Assembly (NCBI GenBank): GCA_913061415.1
Contig: CAJXUD010000001.1
Coordinates: 496,001-560,000 of the forward strand
Source of the DNA: an uncultured Oleispira sp.
Lineage (GTDB): Bacteria; Pseudomonadota; Gammaproteobacteria; Pseudomonadales; Oceanobacteraceae
DNA: 64,000 nucleotides
Direction of reading: 5' to 3'
Shown here: positions 47,982 through 57,528 of the stretch, one piece after another
How the letters are laid out: the number at the start of each line of letters is the position of its first letter
Numbering within the stretch: the first letter of the stretch is position 1
Notes under the pieces: generated by a model
Seen by the model: only the letters and a program-made list of their open reading frames with translations
The model's database searches: none
Told to the model about the DNA's origin: nothing
Made by a program: the position numbers and the translations under genes

Positions 47982-48461
47982 TTAACCGCGGATGCGGATT
48001 AAATCATTATCCAGCTCAGTGAGCAATTGCTCTAAGCGTTTGCCGTTAGGGAAGGTGACTGTCGGAGTGATTTCAGACAAGGGATAAACCACAAAAGTCC
48101 GTTCTTGGGCAAAAGGATGTGGCACGATTAAGCGTTCGCTATTAATAACCAAGTCGTCGATCAACAAAATATCTAAATCGAGAGTGCGCTCACCCCAATG
48201 GCGTTTACGAATACGGCCATGGTCTTGCTCAAGTTGCTGCAGTGCATCTAGCAGATCTAGTGGCGCAAGTTGAGTTTCTAACAAGGCCACTGCATTCACA
48301 TAATCGGGTTGATCTTGGGGGCCAACCGGCTTGCTGTGGTAAAGCGAAGAGTGCGAGATCAGCTTAGAGTCTGGCAATCGAGCAAGCTCTATTAAGGCTT
48401 GCTCTAATTGCTGTTGCGGCTGATCAAGGTTTGCCCCTAAGCCGATATAAACCAAAGACAT
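47982..48461 (-). CDS. folK: 6-hydroxymethyl-7,8-dihydropterin pyrophosphokinase
   Basis: A 159-residue folate-pathway kinase. VYIGLGANLDQPQQQLEQAL is the N-terminal signature, and RIRKRHWGERTLDLDILLID contains the HPPK Asp pair. It lies between pcnB and panB, a conserved Pseudomonas-like order. Confidence 0.96.
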   Translation of the reverse strand: MSLVYIGLGANLDQPQQQLEQALIELARLPDSKLISHSSLYHSKPVGPQDQPDYVNAVALLETQLAPLDLLDALQQLEQDHGRIRKRHWGERTLDLDILLIDDLVINSERLIVPHPFAQERTFVVYPLSEITPTVTFPNGKRLEQLLTELDNDLIRIRG

Positions 48462-48506
48462 GATTAATAATCTCTTCTAAATATCAGGACTAATTAATGA
48501 TTAAGG

Positions 48507-49895
48507 CTACGGCTCAGAACGACGAGAGCGTTGGCGATCATTTGGCGTACCACGGTTGGTACGACGCGGACGACGCTTTTTAGTATGGCGCTCATCGGGT
48601 TTACGATTAGCCGCGACTTCTTGGTACTCATCGCTTTCTTGATATTTAGTCCACCAGTTGCCTAGGCCTTTAAGGTTCTCGCCACACTGCTCGCGTAACA
48701 AGATAAAGTCGTAAGCCGCACGGAAGCGATTGCTTTCAGCCACTTCAAATGCTTTTTTACCTTTCTTTCTTTCAAAGCGTGATTGCAGATCCCAAATCTC
48801 TTTCATTGGAATCGTGAAACGCTTCGGAATAGATGTACGTTGTAATTGCTGCTCTATCACTCGGCTAGCCGCTTTATGCAGTGCTGGCTGAGGTGGAATA
48901 TCTTGCTCTAAGAATTCGGCTTGCACGCGTTGCAGCGAAGGCCATAGTAAAGCGGCAAAGAAATAATACGGCGTCACCGATTTACCCGCCTGAATGCGCG
49001 TATCGGTATTGATCATGGTTTGTTCAACAAAGCGTGCTGCGAATTCATCATCAGCAACGCATTGTTCGGTTAGCGGAAACAGCTCACCAAATAACTTATA
49101 TTCACGCAGCAGGCGGTAGGTAACTAACGCATTGCCCGATAAAAACAGTTTTAGAACTTCTTCGAATAAGCGCGGTGCTGGAATCTGTTCCATCAGCGGC
49201 GCCATCATTTTAATCGGCGCTTCGGTTTTTTCTTCGATTGTGAAATCTAATTTACCGGCAAAGCGAATAGCGCGCAGCATGCGAACAGGATCTTCACGGT
49301 AACGGGTTTCAGGATCACCCATTAAGCGGATTAGTTTATTTTGAGCATCTTGGAAACCGTTGGCATACGATTTAACCGTGAAATCGTCAACCGCGTAATA
49401 CATAGCGTTAATTGTGAAATCACGGCGCATGGCATCATCATCAATGCTGCCATAAACGTTATCACGCAAAATCATACCGCTATCGCCGGTTTTGGCTTGA
49501 TTGCTACTATGTTCTTTACTCGGCGAGGTGCGGAATGTTGCTACCTCAATCACTTCGCGGCCAAATAAAACGTGTACCAATTTAAAGCGACGACCAATTA
49601 AACGAGAGTTGCGAAACAGCTGGTTAACTTGCTCCGGTGTTGCGTTGGTAGCAACATCAAAATCTTTTGGGTGGGCACCTAGCATAGAATCGCGTACACA
49701 GCCGCCAACAAGATAAGCTTGATAGCCTGCCTTATTTAAGCGATACAATACTTTCAGAGCATTTTCGCTGAGCTGACGGCGACTAATACCATGCTCTTTG
49801 CGTTGCAAAATTTGTGGTTTGCTCTCCGCATTTTTGTCTTTGCGGGGCCCCATTAACGAGGGGAAAAAGCGCGCTACAGTATTAACTATGGACAT
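48507..49895 (-). CDS. pcnB: Poly(A) polymerase I
   Basis: A 462-residue nucleotidyltransferase of the class II tRNA-nucleotidyltransferase/PcnB family. YLVGGCVRDSMLGAHPKDFD holds the GG and D-x-D catalytic motifs. The C-terminus is strongly basic (KKRRPRRTNRGTPNDRQRSR), as in PcnB rather than CCA-adding enzymes. It adds poly(A) tails that promote RNA decay. Its 5' side is the CrcZ-like RNA region. Confidence 0.95.
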   Translation of the reverse strand: MSIVNTVARFFPSLMGPRKDKNAESKPQILQRKEHGISRRQLSENALKVLYRLNKAGYQAYLVGGCVRDSMLGAHPKDFDVATNATPEQVNQLFRNSRLIGRRFKLVHVLFGREVIEVATFRTSPSKEHSSNQAKTGDSGMILRDNVYGSIDDDAMRRDFTINAMYYAVDDFTVKSYANGFQDAQNKLIRLMGDPETRYREDPVRMLRAIRFAGKLDFTIEEKTEAPIKMMAPLMEQIPAPRLFEEVLKLFLSGNALVTYRLLREYKLFGELFPLTEQCVADDEFAARFVEQTMINTDTRIQAGKSVTPYYFFAALLWPSLQRVQAEFLEQDIPPQPALHKAASRVIEQQLQRTSIPKRFTIPMKEIWDLQSRFERKKGKKAFEVAESNRFRAAYDFILLREQCGENLKGLGNWWTKYQESDEYQEVAANRKPDERHTKKRRPRRTNRGTPNDRQRSRRSEP

Positions 49896-50064
49896 CTATG
49901 GTTGCCTGGTTTTCGCGATTACAGGGGAGTTACTTCAAAGAAATACTTTCGCCTGACGAGTATGATTATTATTCAATAATAGTTAGTAAGCGAGTTTACC
50001 TGATGGGCTGGCGCTTTCAAAGCATCGGAGGCTATAAAGGTTGGCTTAAATAAAAGGGGATGGA

Positions 50065-50380
50065 TAAAGAAAGTAAAACTCAGGTTTGGCGATTATTATT
50101 TTTATTAGTGCCAAACCGAGTTGAGTAAACTAGCTGTTTTGAATACGCAGGAACTAAAAGCTCCGTTATTATTCTTATTATATGTGTGCTAAGTGTTGCT
50201 CACTTCGCACTCAAAACAACTAATTTTTCATTTTTCTATGCCTCTTTATTGTTTTTATTGTGAGGCCACCTCTTAATGGGTGCTTTGATATCGGTAAACG
50301 CGATTTTATTTTTATTATTGCGTTTAGTCTCAATCTTACGTTTTAGCTTTGTTATTTTTATTTGTGCTTAACGTTATATA
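50065..50380 (-). ncRNA. crcZ: CrcZ-like Hfq/Crc-sequestering RNA (distal unit)
   Basis: A predicted leftward RNA of about 315 bases, starting near 50380 from a sigma-54 promoter. It has five A-rich stretches: near 50346-50366 (ACAAATAAAAATAACAAA), 50299-50320, 50256-50275, about 50172-50192 and 50092-50109 (TAATAAAAATAATAAT). At least three lie in hairpin loops: AAACGC/GCGTTT, GCCTC/GAGGC and the last stem at 50077-50122. That last hairpin is followed in the RNA by UUUUACUUUC and acts as the likely terminator. The position between cbrB and pcnB is exactly that of Pseudomonas crcZ, whose five CA motifs titrate Hfq/Crc. Ends are approximate. Confidence 0.82.
50077..50122 (-). terminator. 3' hairpin/terminator of the distal CrcZ-like RNA
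   Basis: On the minus strand, AACTC-GGTTTGGC (50110-50122) pairs with GCCAAACCTGAGTT (50077-50090), a stem of about 13 bp with one bulge. The 19-base loop is A-rich (ACTAATAAAAATAATAATC). TTTTACTTTC follows. It therefore serves both as an A-motif display and as a terminator. Confidence 0.75.
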
Positions 50381-50390
50381 TTTAATATAT

Positions 50391-50407
50391 AGCTATAAGC
50401 GTGCCAA
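50391..50407 (-). promoter_or_regulatory. Sigma-54 promoter of the distal CrcZ-like RNA
   Basis: The minus strand reads TTGGCACGCTTATAGCT. The GG at -24 (50404-50405) and GC at -12 (50392-50393) have the required spacing, giving a start near 50380. The upstream TTTAAAAG is shared with the proximal promoter at 51068-51084. Confidence 0.85.
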
Positions 50408-50466
50408 CTTTTAAATTCCTTTTTAAAACAAGGACTTACGGTTTCTTATCGATTTGAGAAGCAACT

Positions 50467-50540
50467 TGTTACGCCAAATGTGTTACCTGAAGTAATGTTC
50501 AGACGTAACAAACGTGGTACTTAGGTAACACAATGTAACC
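50467..50540. promoter_or_regulatory. Cluster of CbrB-like upstream activator half-sites
   Basis: TGTTAC occurs at 50467-50472 and 50481-50486, GTAACA at 50505-50510 and 50525-50530, and GTAACC at 50535-50540. The block lies about 60-135 bases upstream of the distal -24 element, the normal range for a sigma-54 enhancer. TGTTAC/GTAACA half-sites are, as recalled, those reported for CbrB in Pseudomonas; binding here is inferred. Confidence 0.65.
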
Positions 50541-50870
50541 AAGTTCATAAAATGAGCCATTATTTCATTAGCTGACCACTTGGGTAGGAAATATAATTGT
50601 CTATTAATGTAAAAAATGGCAATTGAAGGGATTTTTTGACGTAACCGGGGGTCACAGTTACAGATTTGATTAGGAATGGGGATGAATCAGTGGCTCAGAG
50701 ACTTGATATTGACGGCTGTAATGTAAAGAGGTTGGTATGAGCGATTGTTTAAGTGCTTAGCTTATCGAGAAGTTTTAAGGTTTAACTGGTTTAAGGTTTA
50801 GCAATGAAAATTTGGATTGGGGTGAACGCTAGAAGAGTTTGTCGAGAGAGTTTACTGGTATTGAGTGAGG
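50541..50870. other. Spacer between the two CrcZ-like units
   Basis: This stretch separates the proximal RNA's end from the distal unit's activator block. Further GTAACC and GTTAC copies occur at about 50641-50659. No open frame with a ribosome binding site, terminator or repeat was recognised in the rest. Confidence 0.4.
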
Positions 50871-51057
50871 AAAATTAAGGATCAATTGCTTTACACTTCT
50901 TATTGTAGTGTAAAGCAATTGAGACCTAGCGAGCCGGGGTTTTATTATTGTTATTATAGCTCTGATCGACGTTATTATTTTTATTGGTGCCGACCAACTT
51001 TTAAAGAATGCTCTAATCTTATTTTTATTATCTGAGCAATATTTCTTGTTATTAATA
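50871..51057 (-). ncRNA. CrcZ/CrcY-like RNA (proximal unit, next to cbrB)
   Basis: A predicted leftward RNA of about 185 bases from the sigma-54 promoter at 51068-51084. Its A-rich stretches are TATTAATAACAAGAAATA (near the 5' end), GATAATAAAAATAAG, CCAATAAAAATAATAACG and ATAATAACAATAATAAAA. Three sit in loops: GCTC/GAGC, GGTCGGC/CGTCGATC (with G-U pairs) and GAGC/GCTC. The sequence TTTAAAAGTTGG, part of both promoters, recurs inside it near 51001, hinting at an older duplication. A strong 3' hairpin ends it. It looks like a second CrcZ-type sponge RNA. Confidence 0.75.
50882..50922 (-). terminator. 3' hairpin of the proximal CrcZ-like RNA
   Basis: TCAATTGCTTTACACT (50882-50897) and AGTGTAAAGCAATTGA (50907-50922) form a perfect 16-bp stem with a nine-base loop. 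In the minus direction it is followed by CCTTAATTTT, a T-rich but interrupted tract, so termination may be partial. Confidence 0.7.
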
Positions 51058-51067
51058 CTTTGGTAAT

Positions 51068-51084
51068 AGCAGGTAGCGTGCCAA
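51068..51084 (-). promoter_or_regulatory. Sigma-54 promoter of the proximal CrcZ-like RNA
   Basis: The minus strand reads TTGGCACGCTACCTGCT, with GG at -24 (51081-51082) and GC at -12 (51069-51070), matching TGGCAC-N5-TTGC closely. The predicted start is near 51057. The flanking TTTAAAAGTTGGCACGCT is shared with the distal promoter. Confidence 0.88.
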
Positions 51085-51135
51085 CTTTTAAAAGTTGTTT
51101 AAAATCAATAACTTAGATGTCTTGCTGACAAAGTG

Positions 51136-51164
51136 GTAACAAATTGTCACTTATATTCGTTACC
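51136..51164. promoter_or_regulatory. CbrB-like half-sites upstream of the proximal promoter
   Basis: GTAACA (51136-51141) and GTTACC (51159-51164) face each other 55-83 bases upstream of the proximal -24 element, between it and the cbrB stop. They match the half-sites in the distal activator block. Confidence 0.55.
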
Positions 51165-51241
51165 GAAAGGGGAGGAATTAAATTACTTGCGATACCGGAG
51201 TGGCGACAAATGACCGAATTCCTATTGCTTATATCCTAGAC

Positions 51242-52633
51242 TTAATTGGACTTGCTGGTTTTTTTGCGTGGAATGCCTAGTCGCTGGCGACGTTCCCATA
51301 GGCATTTACGAGAAACCCCTAGTTTTCTTGCAAGGTCGGTTTCATTCATGCCGTCTTCGTTTTCAAGCACAAAATGCATAAAATAATCATCCAACGATAA
51401 ATCCCCTTGGTTTGCGTCAAGGTTGCTGGTGACTTCTGGCTCTAGCAAATTCTCTTTGAGAGCTTGAGGGACGAATTGATCGGGAGAAAAATCAATTGCC
51501 ATGTTTTCGGGAGTAATATCATTACCGTCGGCGAGAATAACCGCACGCTCAATCGCATTTTCTAATTCACGTACGTTACCTGGCCATTGGTATTGTAATA
51601 TCGCTTGGCGTGAGGCGTCGGTAAGCAGCATCATGCTGCGGTTCATCTTCTCACAACTGCGCTGCAGCATGAACTCGGCTAACTCAATCACGTCATGACC
51701 ACGAGCACGCAAAGGCGGAAGGTGTAGCTCTAATACGTTTAGACGGTAATAAAGATCTTCACGAAACTCCGCTTTTGAGGCTAAGTCTTTTAAATTTCTA
51801 TGAGTTGCTGCAATCAGACGAACATCGACTTTTCGACTTTGTACCGAACCAACACGGCGAATTTCGCCTTCTTGTAATACGCGCAGTAAACGCGCCTGGG
51901 CCTCTAAAGGAAGCTCGCCAATTTCATCTAAGAATAAAGTACCGCCATCAGCGGCTTCGACCAAACCAAGGCGTAACGTTGCTGCACCGGTAAAGGCGCC
52001 CTTTTCGTGACCAAATAATTCAGATTCAATTAACGACTCAGGAATAGCGGCACAGTTTACCGAGATCATCGGCGCATCTTTGCGACGACTCTGGGTATGC
52101 AAAGCGCGAGCGACGAGCTCTTTACCGGTTCCTGACTCACCTTGAATTAATACCGTGGCATCAGTAGGTGCGACTTTGCTGATTTTAGAAAAGAGTTTTT
52201 GCATGGGCTCACAGCTGCCAATAATCCCAGTAACGGGGTACTCTTTTTCAATTTCATGCTGCAATACTTCATTCGTACGGCTGAGGTTGCGCTGCTTAAG
52301 GATGCGTTCAACAGTGAGTAGCATTTCTTCGTGATCGAAAGGTTTGGCGATATAGTCCACCGCACCTAACTTCATGGCATCTACTGCTGATTTCAAGCTG
52401 GCATAACTGGTCATGATCAAAACAGGGGTATCACCCGCCAGCTCAATCAGTTCTGTGCCATTACCACCGGGTAGGCGTAGATCACTAATGATCATGTCGT
52501 ATTCACTAAAGGTCATTTCTTTCGCGACATGCAATGAGTCTGCTTCAAAAATTTCATGACCTTGACGTTCTAATAAGCGTTTTACTGCTTGGCGAATAAT
52601 TTTTTCGTCTTCAACGACTAAAATACGGCTCAT
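51242..52633 (-). CDS. cbrB: NtrC-family response regulator CbrB
   Basis: A 463-residue sigma-54 activator. The receiver domain (1-120) has phospho-acceptor Asp51 in [10 protein letters not shown]. The AAA+ domain (about 140-370) has GESGTGKE (Walker A), [13 protein letters not shown] (the sigma-54 contact GAFTGA) and [12 protein letters not shown]. The Fis-type DNA-binding domain ends [20 protein letters not shown]. CbrB drives carbon/nitrogen-balance genes and, in Pseudomonas, crcZ. It overlaps cbrA by four bases, and the two predicted sigma-54 RNA promoters lie directly downstream. Confidence 0.95.
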   Translation of the reverse strand: MSRILVVEDEKIIRQAVKRLLERQGHEIFEADSLHVAKEMTFSEYDMIISDLRLPGGNGTELIELAGDTPVLIMTSYASLKSAVDAMKLGAVDYIAKPFDHEEMLLTVERILKQRNLSRTNEVLQHEIEKEYPVTGIIGSCEPMQKLFSKISKVAPTDATVLIQGESGTGKELVARALHTQSRRKDAPMISVNCAAIPESLIESELFGHEKGAFTGAATLRLGLVEAADGGTLFLDEIGELPLEAQARLLRVLQEGEIRRVGSVQSRKVDVRLIAATHRNLKDLASKAEFREDLYYRLNVLELHLPPLRARGHDVIELAEFMLQRSCEKMNRSMMLLTDASRQAILQYQWPGNVRELENAIERAVILADGNDITPENMAIDFSPDQFVPQALKENLLEPEVTSNLDANQGDLSLDDYFMHFVLENEDGMNETDLARKLGVSRKCLWERRQRLGIPRKKTSKSN

Positions 52634-55600
52634 TCGGATTTATCCTCAAGCAAATTGTTCTGCACTTTGGGCAAACGAAGGGTGACACTGGTGCCTACAC
52701 TGTTTTGATCTAGCTCAGCGCTACGGGGTTCTAATAAAGATTTTTCTGTGGATATATCTTCTTGCGAAACGTTTATATCGAAATCTAATATGTGTCTTGG
52801 TACCGGGCTATCAATACTGATGTGCCCATAGTGTTCTTCGATAATACTATAAACTAATGCCAGCCCAAGTCCTGTTCCTTTACCAACTTCTTTCGTGGTG
52901 AAGAAAGGATCAAAGATGTGATCAAGTTTATCTTCAGCAATCCCGCTGCCTTGGTCCAATACATAAATCGTGACTTGGTGAGGATCAACAAAGCCAAATA
53001 CACGAATGCTGCTAAAGTCTGGGCTGGCGTCACGTGCATTCCCCAGCAAGTTGATGAAGACTTGCACTAAGCGCTGAGAATCCCCTACTACTTGCCAATT
53101 GGCATCACATTCATTGATGTATTCAATATCTCGGCCATGATTACTCAGGCGTAATAACTGAATCGCCTCATCAATACAGTGACTGATGTTCACGGGTAAG
53201 TGTTCAGTGGTTAGATGGCCCGAGTGGGAAAAGTTCATTAATGACTGAACGATTCGTGTGACGCGTTTCGTTTGCTCTTGGATTTGTTCCGCCATCTCCA
53301 AGATTTCTTTATTGTCAGTCTCGTAACGCATGCTTTGAGCGAGGCAATCAATCCCCGTAATTGGGTTGCCGATCTCGTGCGCAACCCCTGCGGCTAAACG
53401 CCCGATGGAAGCTAGGCGTTCGCTGTGCATGAGCTCTTCTTCTAGCATTTGAGTTTCGGTTTGATCTTCTACCAAAATGACCGTGCCTCCTGGTTGGCCA
53501 CCAGACGCTTTAATAATCGACTTATGCAGATTGTACCAATGAGGTCGTCCTTTTTGTTCGATACGCTTTTTGTGCTGATGAATCGCGCTATCCAGTAAAA
53601 ACTCATTCAGCATGCTGCCCCAAGGCTCAACGGCTTTGGTTAAACGCGAGCCGGTGACATCTCCTGGGGTAATATCGGTCAGTTCTTCCATGGCGGTATT
53701 CCACATCAGAACTTCGCCTTCATCGGATACCGAGCAGACACCAATGGGTAAGCGCTCTAGCGTTTGCCTATGATAACGACGTAAGTTGTCCAGCTCACCT
53801 GCAAGACCACTAAGACGGTCATGAAAGCCTTCAATGCGCTGCTCAATCTGATAGATATCTTCGCTTAATTCCGCATTGGCTTGAAAGGGTAGGTTACGAT
53901 TAATAATATCGTGCGCCACGGTCGGGCCCATTAAACCCGATAAGTTGGCTTCTAAACGTGCTCGCAAACGGCGTAAAGCATAAGGGCGATCTTCATAGGA
54001 CGGTAAGCTTAAGTCAGCCAGTGCTTGATGAACCTCCCTTTCTGCGACGTAGCGCCCTAGTGGTTTACTCAACGAAATAATAATGTCGTTTGAGTTACCG
54101 GCAATCAGTGGCTTGCGGCTTGGACGAGAAACCGTATCAACCGAACAGGCTTCAGCAGCGGTTTTCTCAGATTCTTTTTGAGTAGTGATCAGACTTATCA
54201 GTACAAAAAGCACTAGATTGATACCAAAGCTGCCCATTGCTGCAATGTGCCAGTTATCCATATTCGTGGCTGGTAACGATATAGAATACTCCCAGCCTAG
54301 AGTCAGGTGAGAGAGCGGCAGCAATAAGGTATACGCCCACACAAAAATCCCAATACTAAGGCCGGTAATAAGCCCCCAGCGGTTAGCTTTTGGCCAATAA
54401 AGCACGCCAAGCACTCCCGGCAAAAACTGCATCGCGGCGACAAATGCAAGAATGCCCAACAAGGTAATTTCTAAGTTTGCACCGACCGCACGGTAAAATG
54501 CATAAGCGGCCATTAAAATTGCGCCAATCAAAAAACGACGTACCCACAACAGCCATTGGTAAAAGTCTTGTTTCGGCCCTGGCTTATAACTTGGCAATAC
54601 GATGTGATTTAAAAACATCGCGGCGGTGGCGAGTGTCGTCACAATAATAACCCCCGATGCGGCCGCTAAGCCGCCAACAAACGCCATGATGACTAACAGC
54701 TCAGAATCCAGAGCCATCCCAATGCCTAGGGCATAAAACTCAGCAGGTACTTCTAGCTTCAAATAAATACCGGCCCATAAAATAGGCGGAACTGAAAGAC
54801 TCATTAATAATAGAAATAGCGGTAATCCCCAGCTCGCAGGGCGCAACGCTTTAGGGTTCATGTTTTCGGTAAAAGTGACATGGAACATGTGCGGGGCAAC
54901 AACCGCTGCCGCAAAGAATATCAATAACAGGGTACGCCATGGCCCTTCTTGTAGATTGGTTTGACGGCTAATCAACTGCTCTTGGTTTGCCGTTAGCCAG
55001 CTTTGCATATCGCCTGAGCCATCAAAGACGAAGAAGAGAGCGGTGATCCCCAATATGGTGATCGCGACCAATTTTAATAAAGATTCAAAGGCCAATGCGA
55101 AGACGAGCCCTTCGTGTTTCTCTCGTGGGGATACATGGCGTGCGCCAAACAAAATAGCGAATACCACCATGGTAATGCAAAAACCAAACGCGAGAGTCGT
55201 TGACGGAAGGTCTGCATTTAGCAGGTGCATACTCTCTGCAACGGCGGCTATTTGTAAGGTAAGTAGAGGCAGAGCAACCGCTAAGGTGAATAGGGTCACC
55301 ATGACTCCCGCAAGGCGGCTGCGGTAGCGGAAGGCAAATAAGTCCGCTAACGAACTGAGTTGATAGGTGCGAGTAATATGTAATATGGGTTTTAATAAAA
55401 TGGGCGAGAGTATAAAGGCCCCGCTGATCCCCATGTAATAGGCTAAGAAGCCATAACCGTATTGGTCGGCCATTGATACTGAGCCATAAAACGCCCAAGC
55501 ACTGGCATATACGCCCAAGGATAAAACGTATACCACGGGGTGGCGAACCCAGCGTTTAGGAATCCAGCCTTGCTCAACAATGTAAGCGGCGAGAAAAAGG

Positions 55601-55653
55601 AAAAATAAGTAGCCAAATACGATGAGGCTCAGTTGTAAAAGACTAAAGCTCAT
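52630..55653 (-). CDS. cbrA: Sensor kinase CbrA with sodium:solute-symporter domain
   Basis: A 1007-residue hybrid protein. Residues 1-500 form an SSS-type transporter of about 13 helices, then a linker and PAS domain (about 620-735), the HisKA dimerisation domain with phospho-His759 in [12 protein letters not shown], and a HATPase domain with [10 protein letters not shown] and [14 protein letters not shown]. This is the CbrA layout, linking histidine-type transport or sensing to phosphorylation of CbrB. The start lies inside the upstream small cbrX-like gene, suggesting translational coupling. Confidence 0.95.
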   Translation of the reverse strand: MSFSLLQLSLIVFGYLFFLFLAAYIVEQGWIPKRWVRHPVVYVLSLGVYASAWAFYGSVSMADQYGYGFLAYYMGISGAFILSPILLKPILHITRTYQLSSLADLFAFRYRSRLAGVMVTLFTLAVALPLLTLQIAAVAESMHLLNADLPSTTLAFGFCITMVVFAILFGARHVSPREKHEGLVFALAFESLLKLVAITILGITALFFVFDGSGDMQSWLTANQEQLISRQTNLQEGPWRTLLLIFFAAAVVAPHMFHVTFTENMNPKALRPASWGLPLFLLLMSLSVPPILWAGIYLKLEVPAEFYALGIGMALDSELLVIMAFVGGLAAASGVIIVTTLATAAMFLNHIVLPSYKPGPKQDFYQWLLWVRRFLIGAILMAAYAFYRAVGANLEITLLGILAFVAAMQFLPGVLGVLYWPKANRWGLITGLSIGIFVWAYTLLLPLSHLTLGWEYSISLPATNMDNWHIAAMGSFGINLVLFVLISLITTQKESEKTAAEACSVDTVSRPSRKPLIAGNSNDIIISLSKPLGRYVAEREVHQALADLSLPSYEDRPYALRRLRARLEANLSGLMGPTVAHDIINRNLPFQANAELSEDIYQIEQRIEGFHDRLSGLAGELDNLRRYHRQTLERLPIGVCSVSDEGEVLMWNTAMEELTDITPGDVTGSRLTKAVEPWGSMLNEFLLDSAIHQHKKRIEQKGRPHWYNLHKSIIKASGGQPGGTVILVEDQTETQMLEEELMHSERLASIGRLAAGVAHEIGNPITGIDCLAQSMRYETDNKEILEMAEQIQEQTKRVTRIVQSLMNFSHSGHLTTEHLPVNISHCIDEAIQLLRLSNHGRDIEYINECDANWQVVGDSQRLVQVFINLLGNARDASPDFSSIRVFGFVDPHQVTIYVLDQGSGIAEDKLDHIFDPFFTTKEVGKGTGLGLALVYSIIEEHYGHISIDSPVPRHILDFDINVSQEDISTEKSLLEPRSAELDQNSVGTSVTLRLPKVQNNLLEDKSE

Positions 55654-55819
55654 CAGGGCCTCGTTTGAATTCTACCAATACATAAATCGCAATTAATACA
55701 AACCAAATCGCAAAGGGGTGGTACCAAGCGCTATTTGGCGCAAGCCATGAATCAATAATGACGGGAGAAAAAATATACAACCCCACCACCAAAAGCAGTG
55801 AAATTCGATAATCGTACAT
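55643..55819 (-). CDS. cbrX: CbrX-like small membrane protein, 58 aa
   Basis: A 58-residue protein with two predicted transmembrane helices (about 7-25 and 35-50), starting MYDYRISLLLVVGLYIFSPV and ending FKRGPDEL. The cbrA ATG (55653) lies within its last codons, an 11-base overlap. A small gene, cbrX, occupies this place in Pseudomonas and is translationally coupled to cbrA; the same arrangement here supports the call, though similarity was judged from position and topology only. Confidence 0.75.
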   Translation of the reverse strand: MYDYRISLLLVVGLYIFSPVIIDSWLAPNSAWYHPFAIWFVLIAIYVLVEFKRGPDEL

Positions 55820-55899
55820 ACTAGGCTCTTATTATTAGATAACCATTTATAGTGTTACTGAGAGTAACATATCACCGACTTTTACGGTATTGGATGTGC

Positions 55900-56823
55900 T
55901 TAAATTGCAGGTTGGTTTTTAATGGCTTGTAATTTTAATGGCTGCCAATGTTGCACTCCCCAAAGTAACATTTCTTTGACGCTAGCTAAGCGCAGGTTTT
56001 TTGGCGGTTCTTGTCCAAGCCAAGACAAAGCGCGCCACAAGGTCTCTTCGGGATGGGATAGATCTAAAGCTGGGGCTAAATTCTGTTTACTCAGCTTTTG
56101 ACCGTTCTCGCCACAAGCGACAGGAATGTGAGCATAAGCTGGAATTGGGTAACCCAGTGCTCGTTGCAGCATATTCTGACGCAGTGTTGAGTCGATTAAA
56201 TCAATTCCCCTCACAACATGGGTAATGCCTTGCTCATAATCATCTACCACCATGGCTAATTGATACGCCCAAAGCTGATCTTTACGCTTAACCACAAAGT
56301 CGCCAATGGATTCTTCAACCGACTGGCTGAACATACCTTGCAGATGATCATGGAAAGAAGCCATGCCTTGTGAATAATTTTCGGTGATGAACTGGCTATC
56401 GAAGCGCCACGCAAACGGGATATTCGTTTCAATATTAGCTAGGCAATCACCAAAATGAATGCCACCGCGATTTGCGAGCTGCTTGCGAGAACAAATACAA
56501 GGAAATACCGACTTCTGAGCGATGAGTTGCTCCAGAGCTTGTTGATAAAAATCGCTGCGCTGACTTTGAAAGACAATTGTTTGGTCGGAAAACAGGCCGT
56601 AGACATCCAAGGCGTTTAAGATTTCGTCTTTAGATCCGCTAATTTCGCGTGGAGGGTCGATGTCTTCAATGCGAACAAGCCATTGGCCATGATTCGATTT
56701 TGCATCTAAATAGCTGGCTAAAGCAGCCAAGAGAGAACCAAAGTGAAGGGGTCCTGTCGGGGAGGGAGCAAAACGACCAATATAAGGAATATTGGCCGTT
56801 TTATTAACCGAGTTACTAAACAT
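55900..56823 (-). CDS. gluQ: Glutamyl-Q tRNA(Asp) synthetase
   Basis: A 307-residue truncated GluRS paralogue that glutamylates queuosine in tRNA-Asp. RFAPSPTGPLHFGSLLAALA is the HIGH-like motif and GQKLSKQNLA the KMSKS-like motif; CICSRKQLANRGGIHFGDCL is the zinc-binding segment. The anticodon-binding domain is absent, separating it from GltX. It follows dksA by 27 bases. Confidence 0.95.
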   Translation of the reverse strand: MFSNSVNKTANIPYIGRFAPSPTGPLHFGSLLAALASYLDAKSNHGQWLVRIEDIDPPREISGSKDEILNALDVYGLFSDQTIVFQSQRSDFYQQALEQLIAQKSVFPCICSRKQLANRGGIHFGDCLANIETNIPFAWRFDSQFITENYSQGMASFHDHLQGMFSQSVEESIGDFVVKRKDQLWAYQLAMVVDDYEQGITHVVRGIDLIDSTLRQNMLQRALGYPIPAYAHIPVACGENGQKLSKQNLAPALDLSHPEETLWRALSWLGQEPPKNLRLASVKEMLLWGVQHWQPLKLQAIKNQPAI

Positions 56824-56850
56824 CTCGTATTAGCATCTAAAAATCAGATA

Positions 56851-57285
56851 CTAAACACCAAGTTGGCGTTCTTTAATTTCGGCTAGAGTTTTACAGTCGA
56901 TACATAGATTTGCTGTTGGGCGGGCTTCTAAACGGCGAATACCGATTTCTACACCACACTCATCACAAAAACCATAATCGTCTTTTTCGATCAGCTCTAA
57001 CGTTTTGTTGATCTTTTTGATCAGCTTACGCTCACGATCGCGCGCTCGGAGCTCGAGACTAAACTCTTCTTCCTGGCTAGCACGGTCGCTTGGATCCGCA
57101 GCGTTATTCGCTTCGGATTGCATGTGCTCTTTCGTACGATCAACTTCTTCCATCAACTCTTGCTTCCACCTAGTAAGAATCATGCTGAAGTGTTTGCGCT
57201 GTTCGTCGTTCATGTACTCTTCATCACCTTTTTCTACATAAGGAGTGAAGGTCGTAATAGCAAAAGCTTTATTATCTTGTGGCAT
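56851..57285 (-). CDS. dksA: RNA polymerase-binding transcription factor DksA
   Basis: A 144-residue regulator that works with ppGpp on RNA polymerase. The coiled coil (about 30-110) includes the tip [13 protein letters not shown] with the functional Asp residues. A C4 zinc finger follows (CDECG and CIDCK). It is followed by gluQ, as in Pseudomonas and E. coli. Confidence 0.96.
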   Translation of the reverse strand: MPQDNKAFAITTFTPYVEKGDEEYMNDEQRKHFSMILTRWKQELMEEVDRTKEHMQSEANNAADPSDRASQEEEFSLELRARDRERKLIKKINKTLELIEKDDYGFCDECGVEIGIRRLEARPTANLCIDCKTLAEIKERQLGV

Positions 57286-57528
57286 AATTGCAGCAGCCTC
57301 ATATCGCTACAGAGCTCGTATTCATAACGAGCCGAGCATTATTCCATGCGTTCGTCCGGAGTTTGAACGCTTTATTTTTTAACGGGGGCAAGCTATCAGA
57401 TAAAGCGTCGTATGACTAGGAACTTGACTGATTTTATTCAATTAAATTAATACTTTACTAGTCAGTTGGCATTAATCTGGCACAATATGACATAAACCTC
57501 CCTCCTTGAAGATCCATAGGAAATAACA

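Noticed and set aside
49896-51241. A-rich repeats considered as a CRISPR array or simple low-complexity DNA
   Set aside because: The repeats are short, irregularly spaced and without uniform spacers; their placement in hairpin loops behind sigma-54 promoters fits sponge RNAs better.
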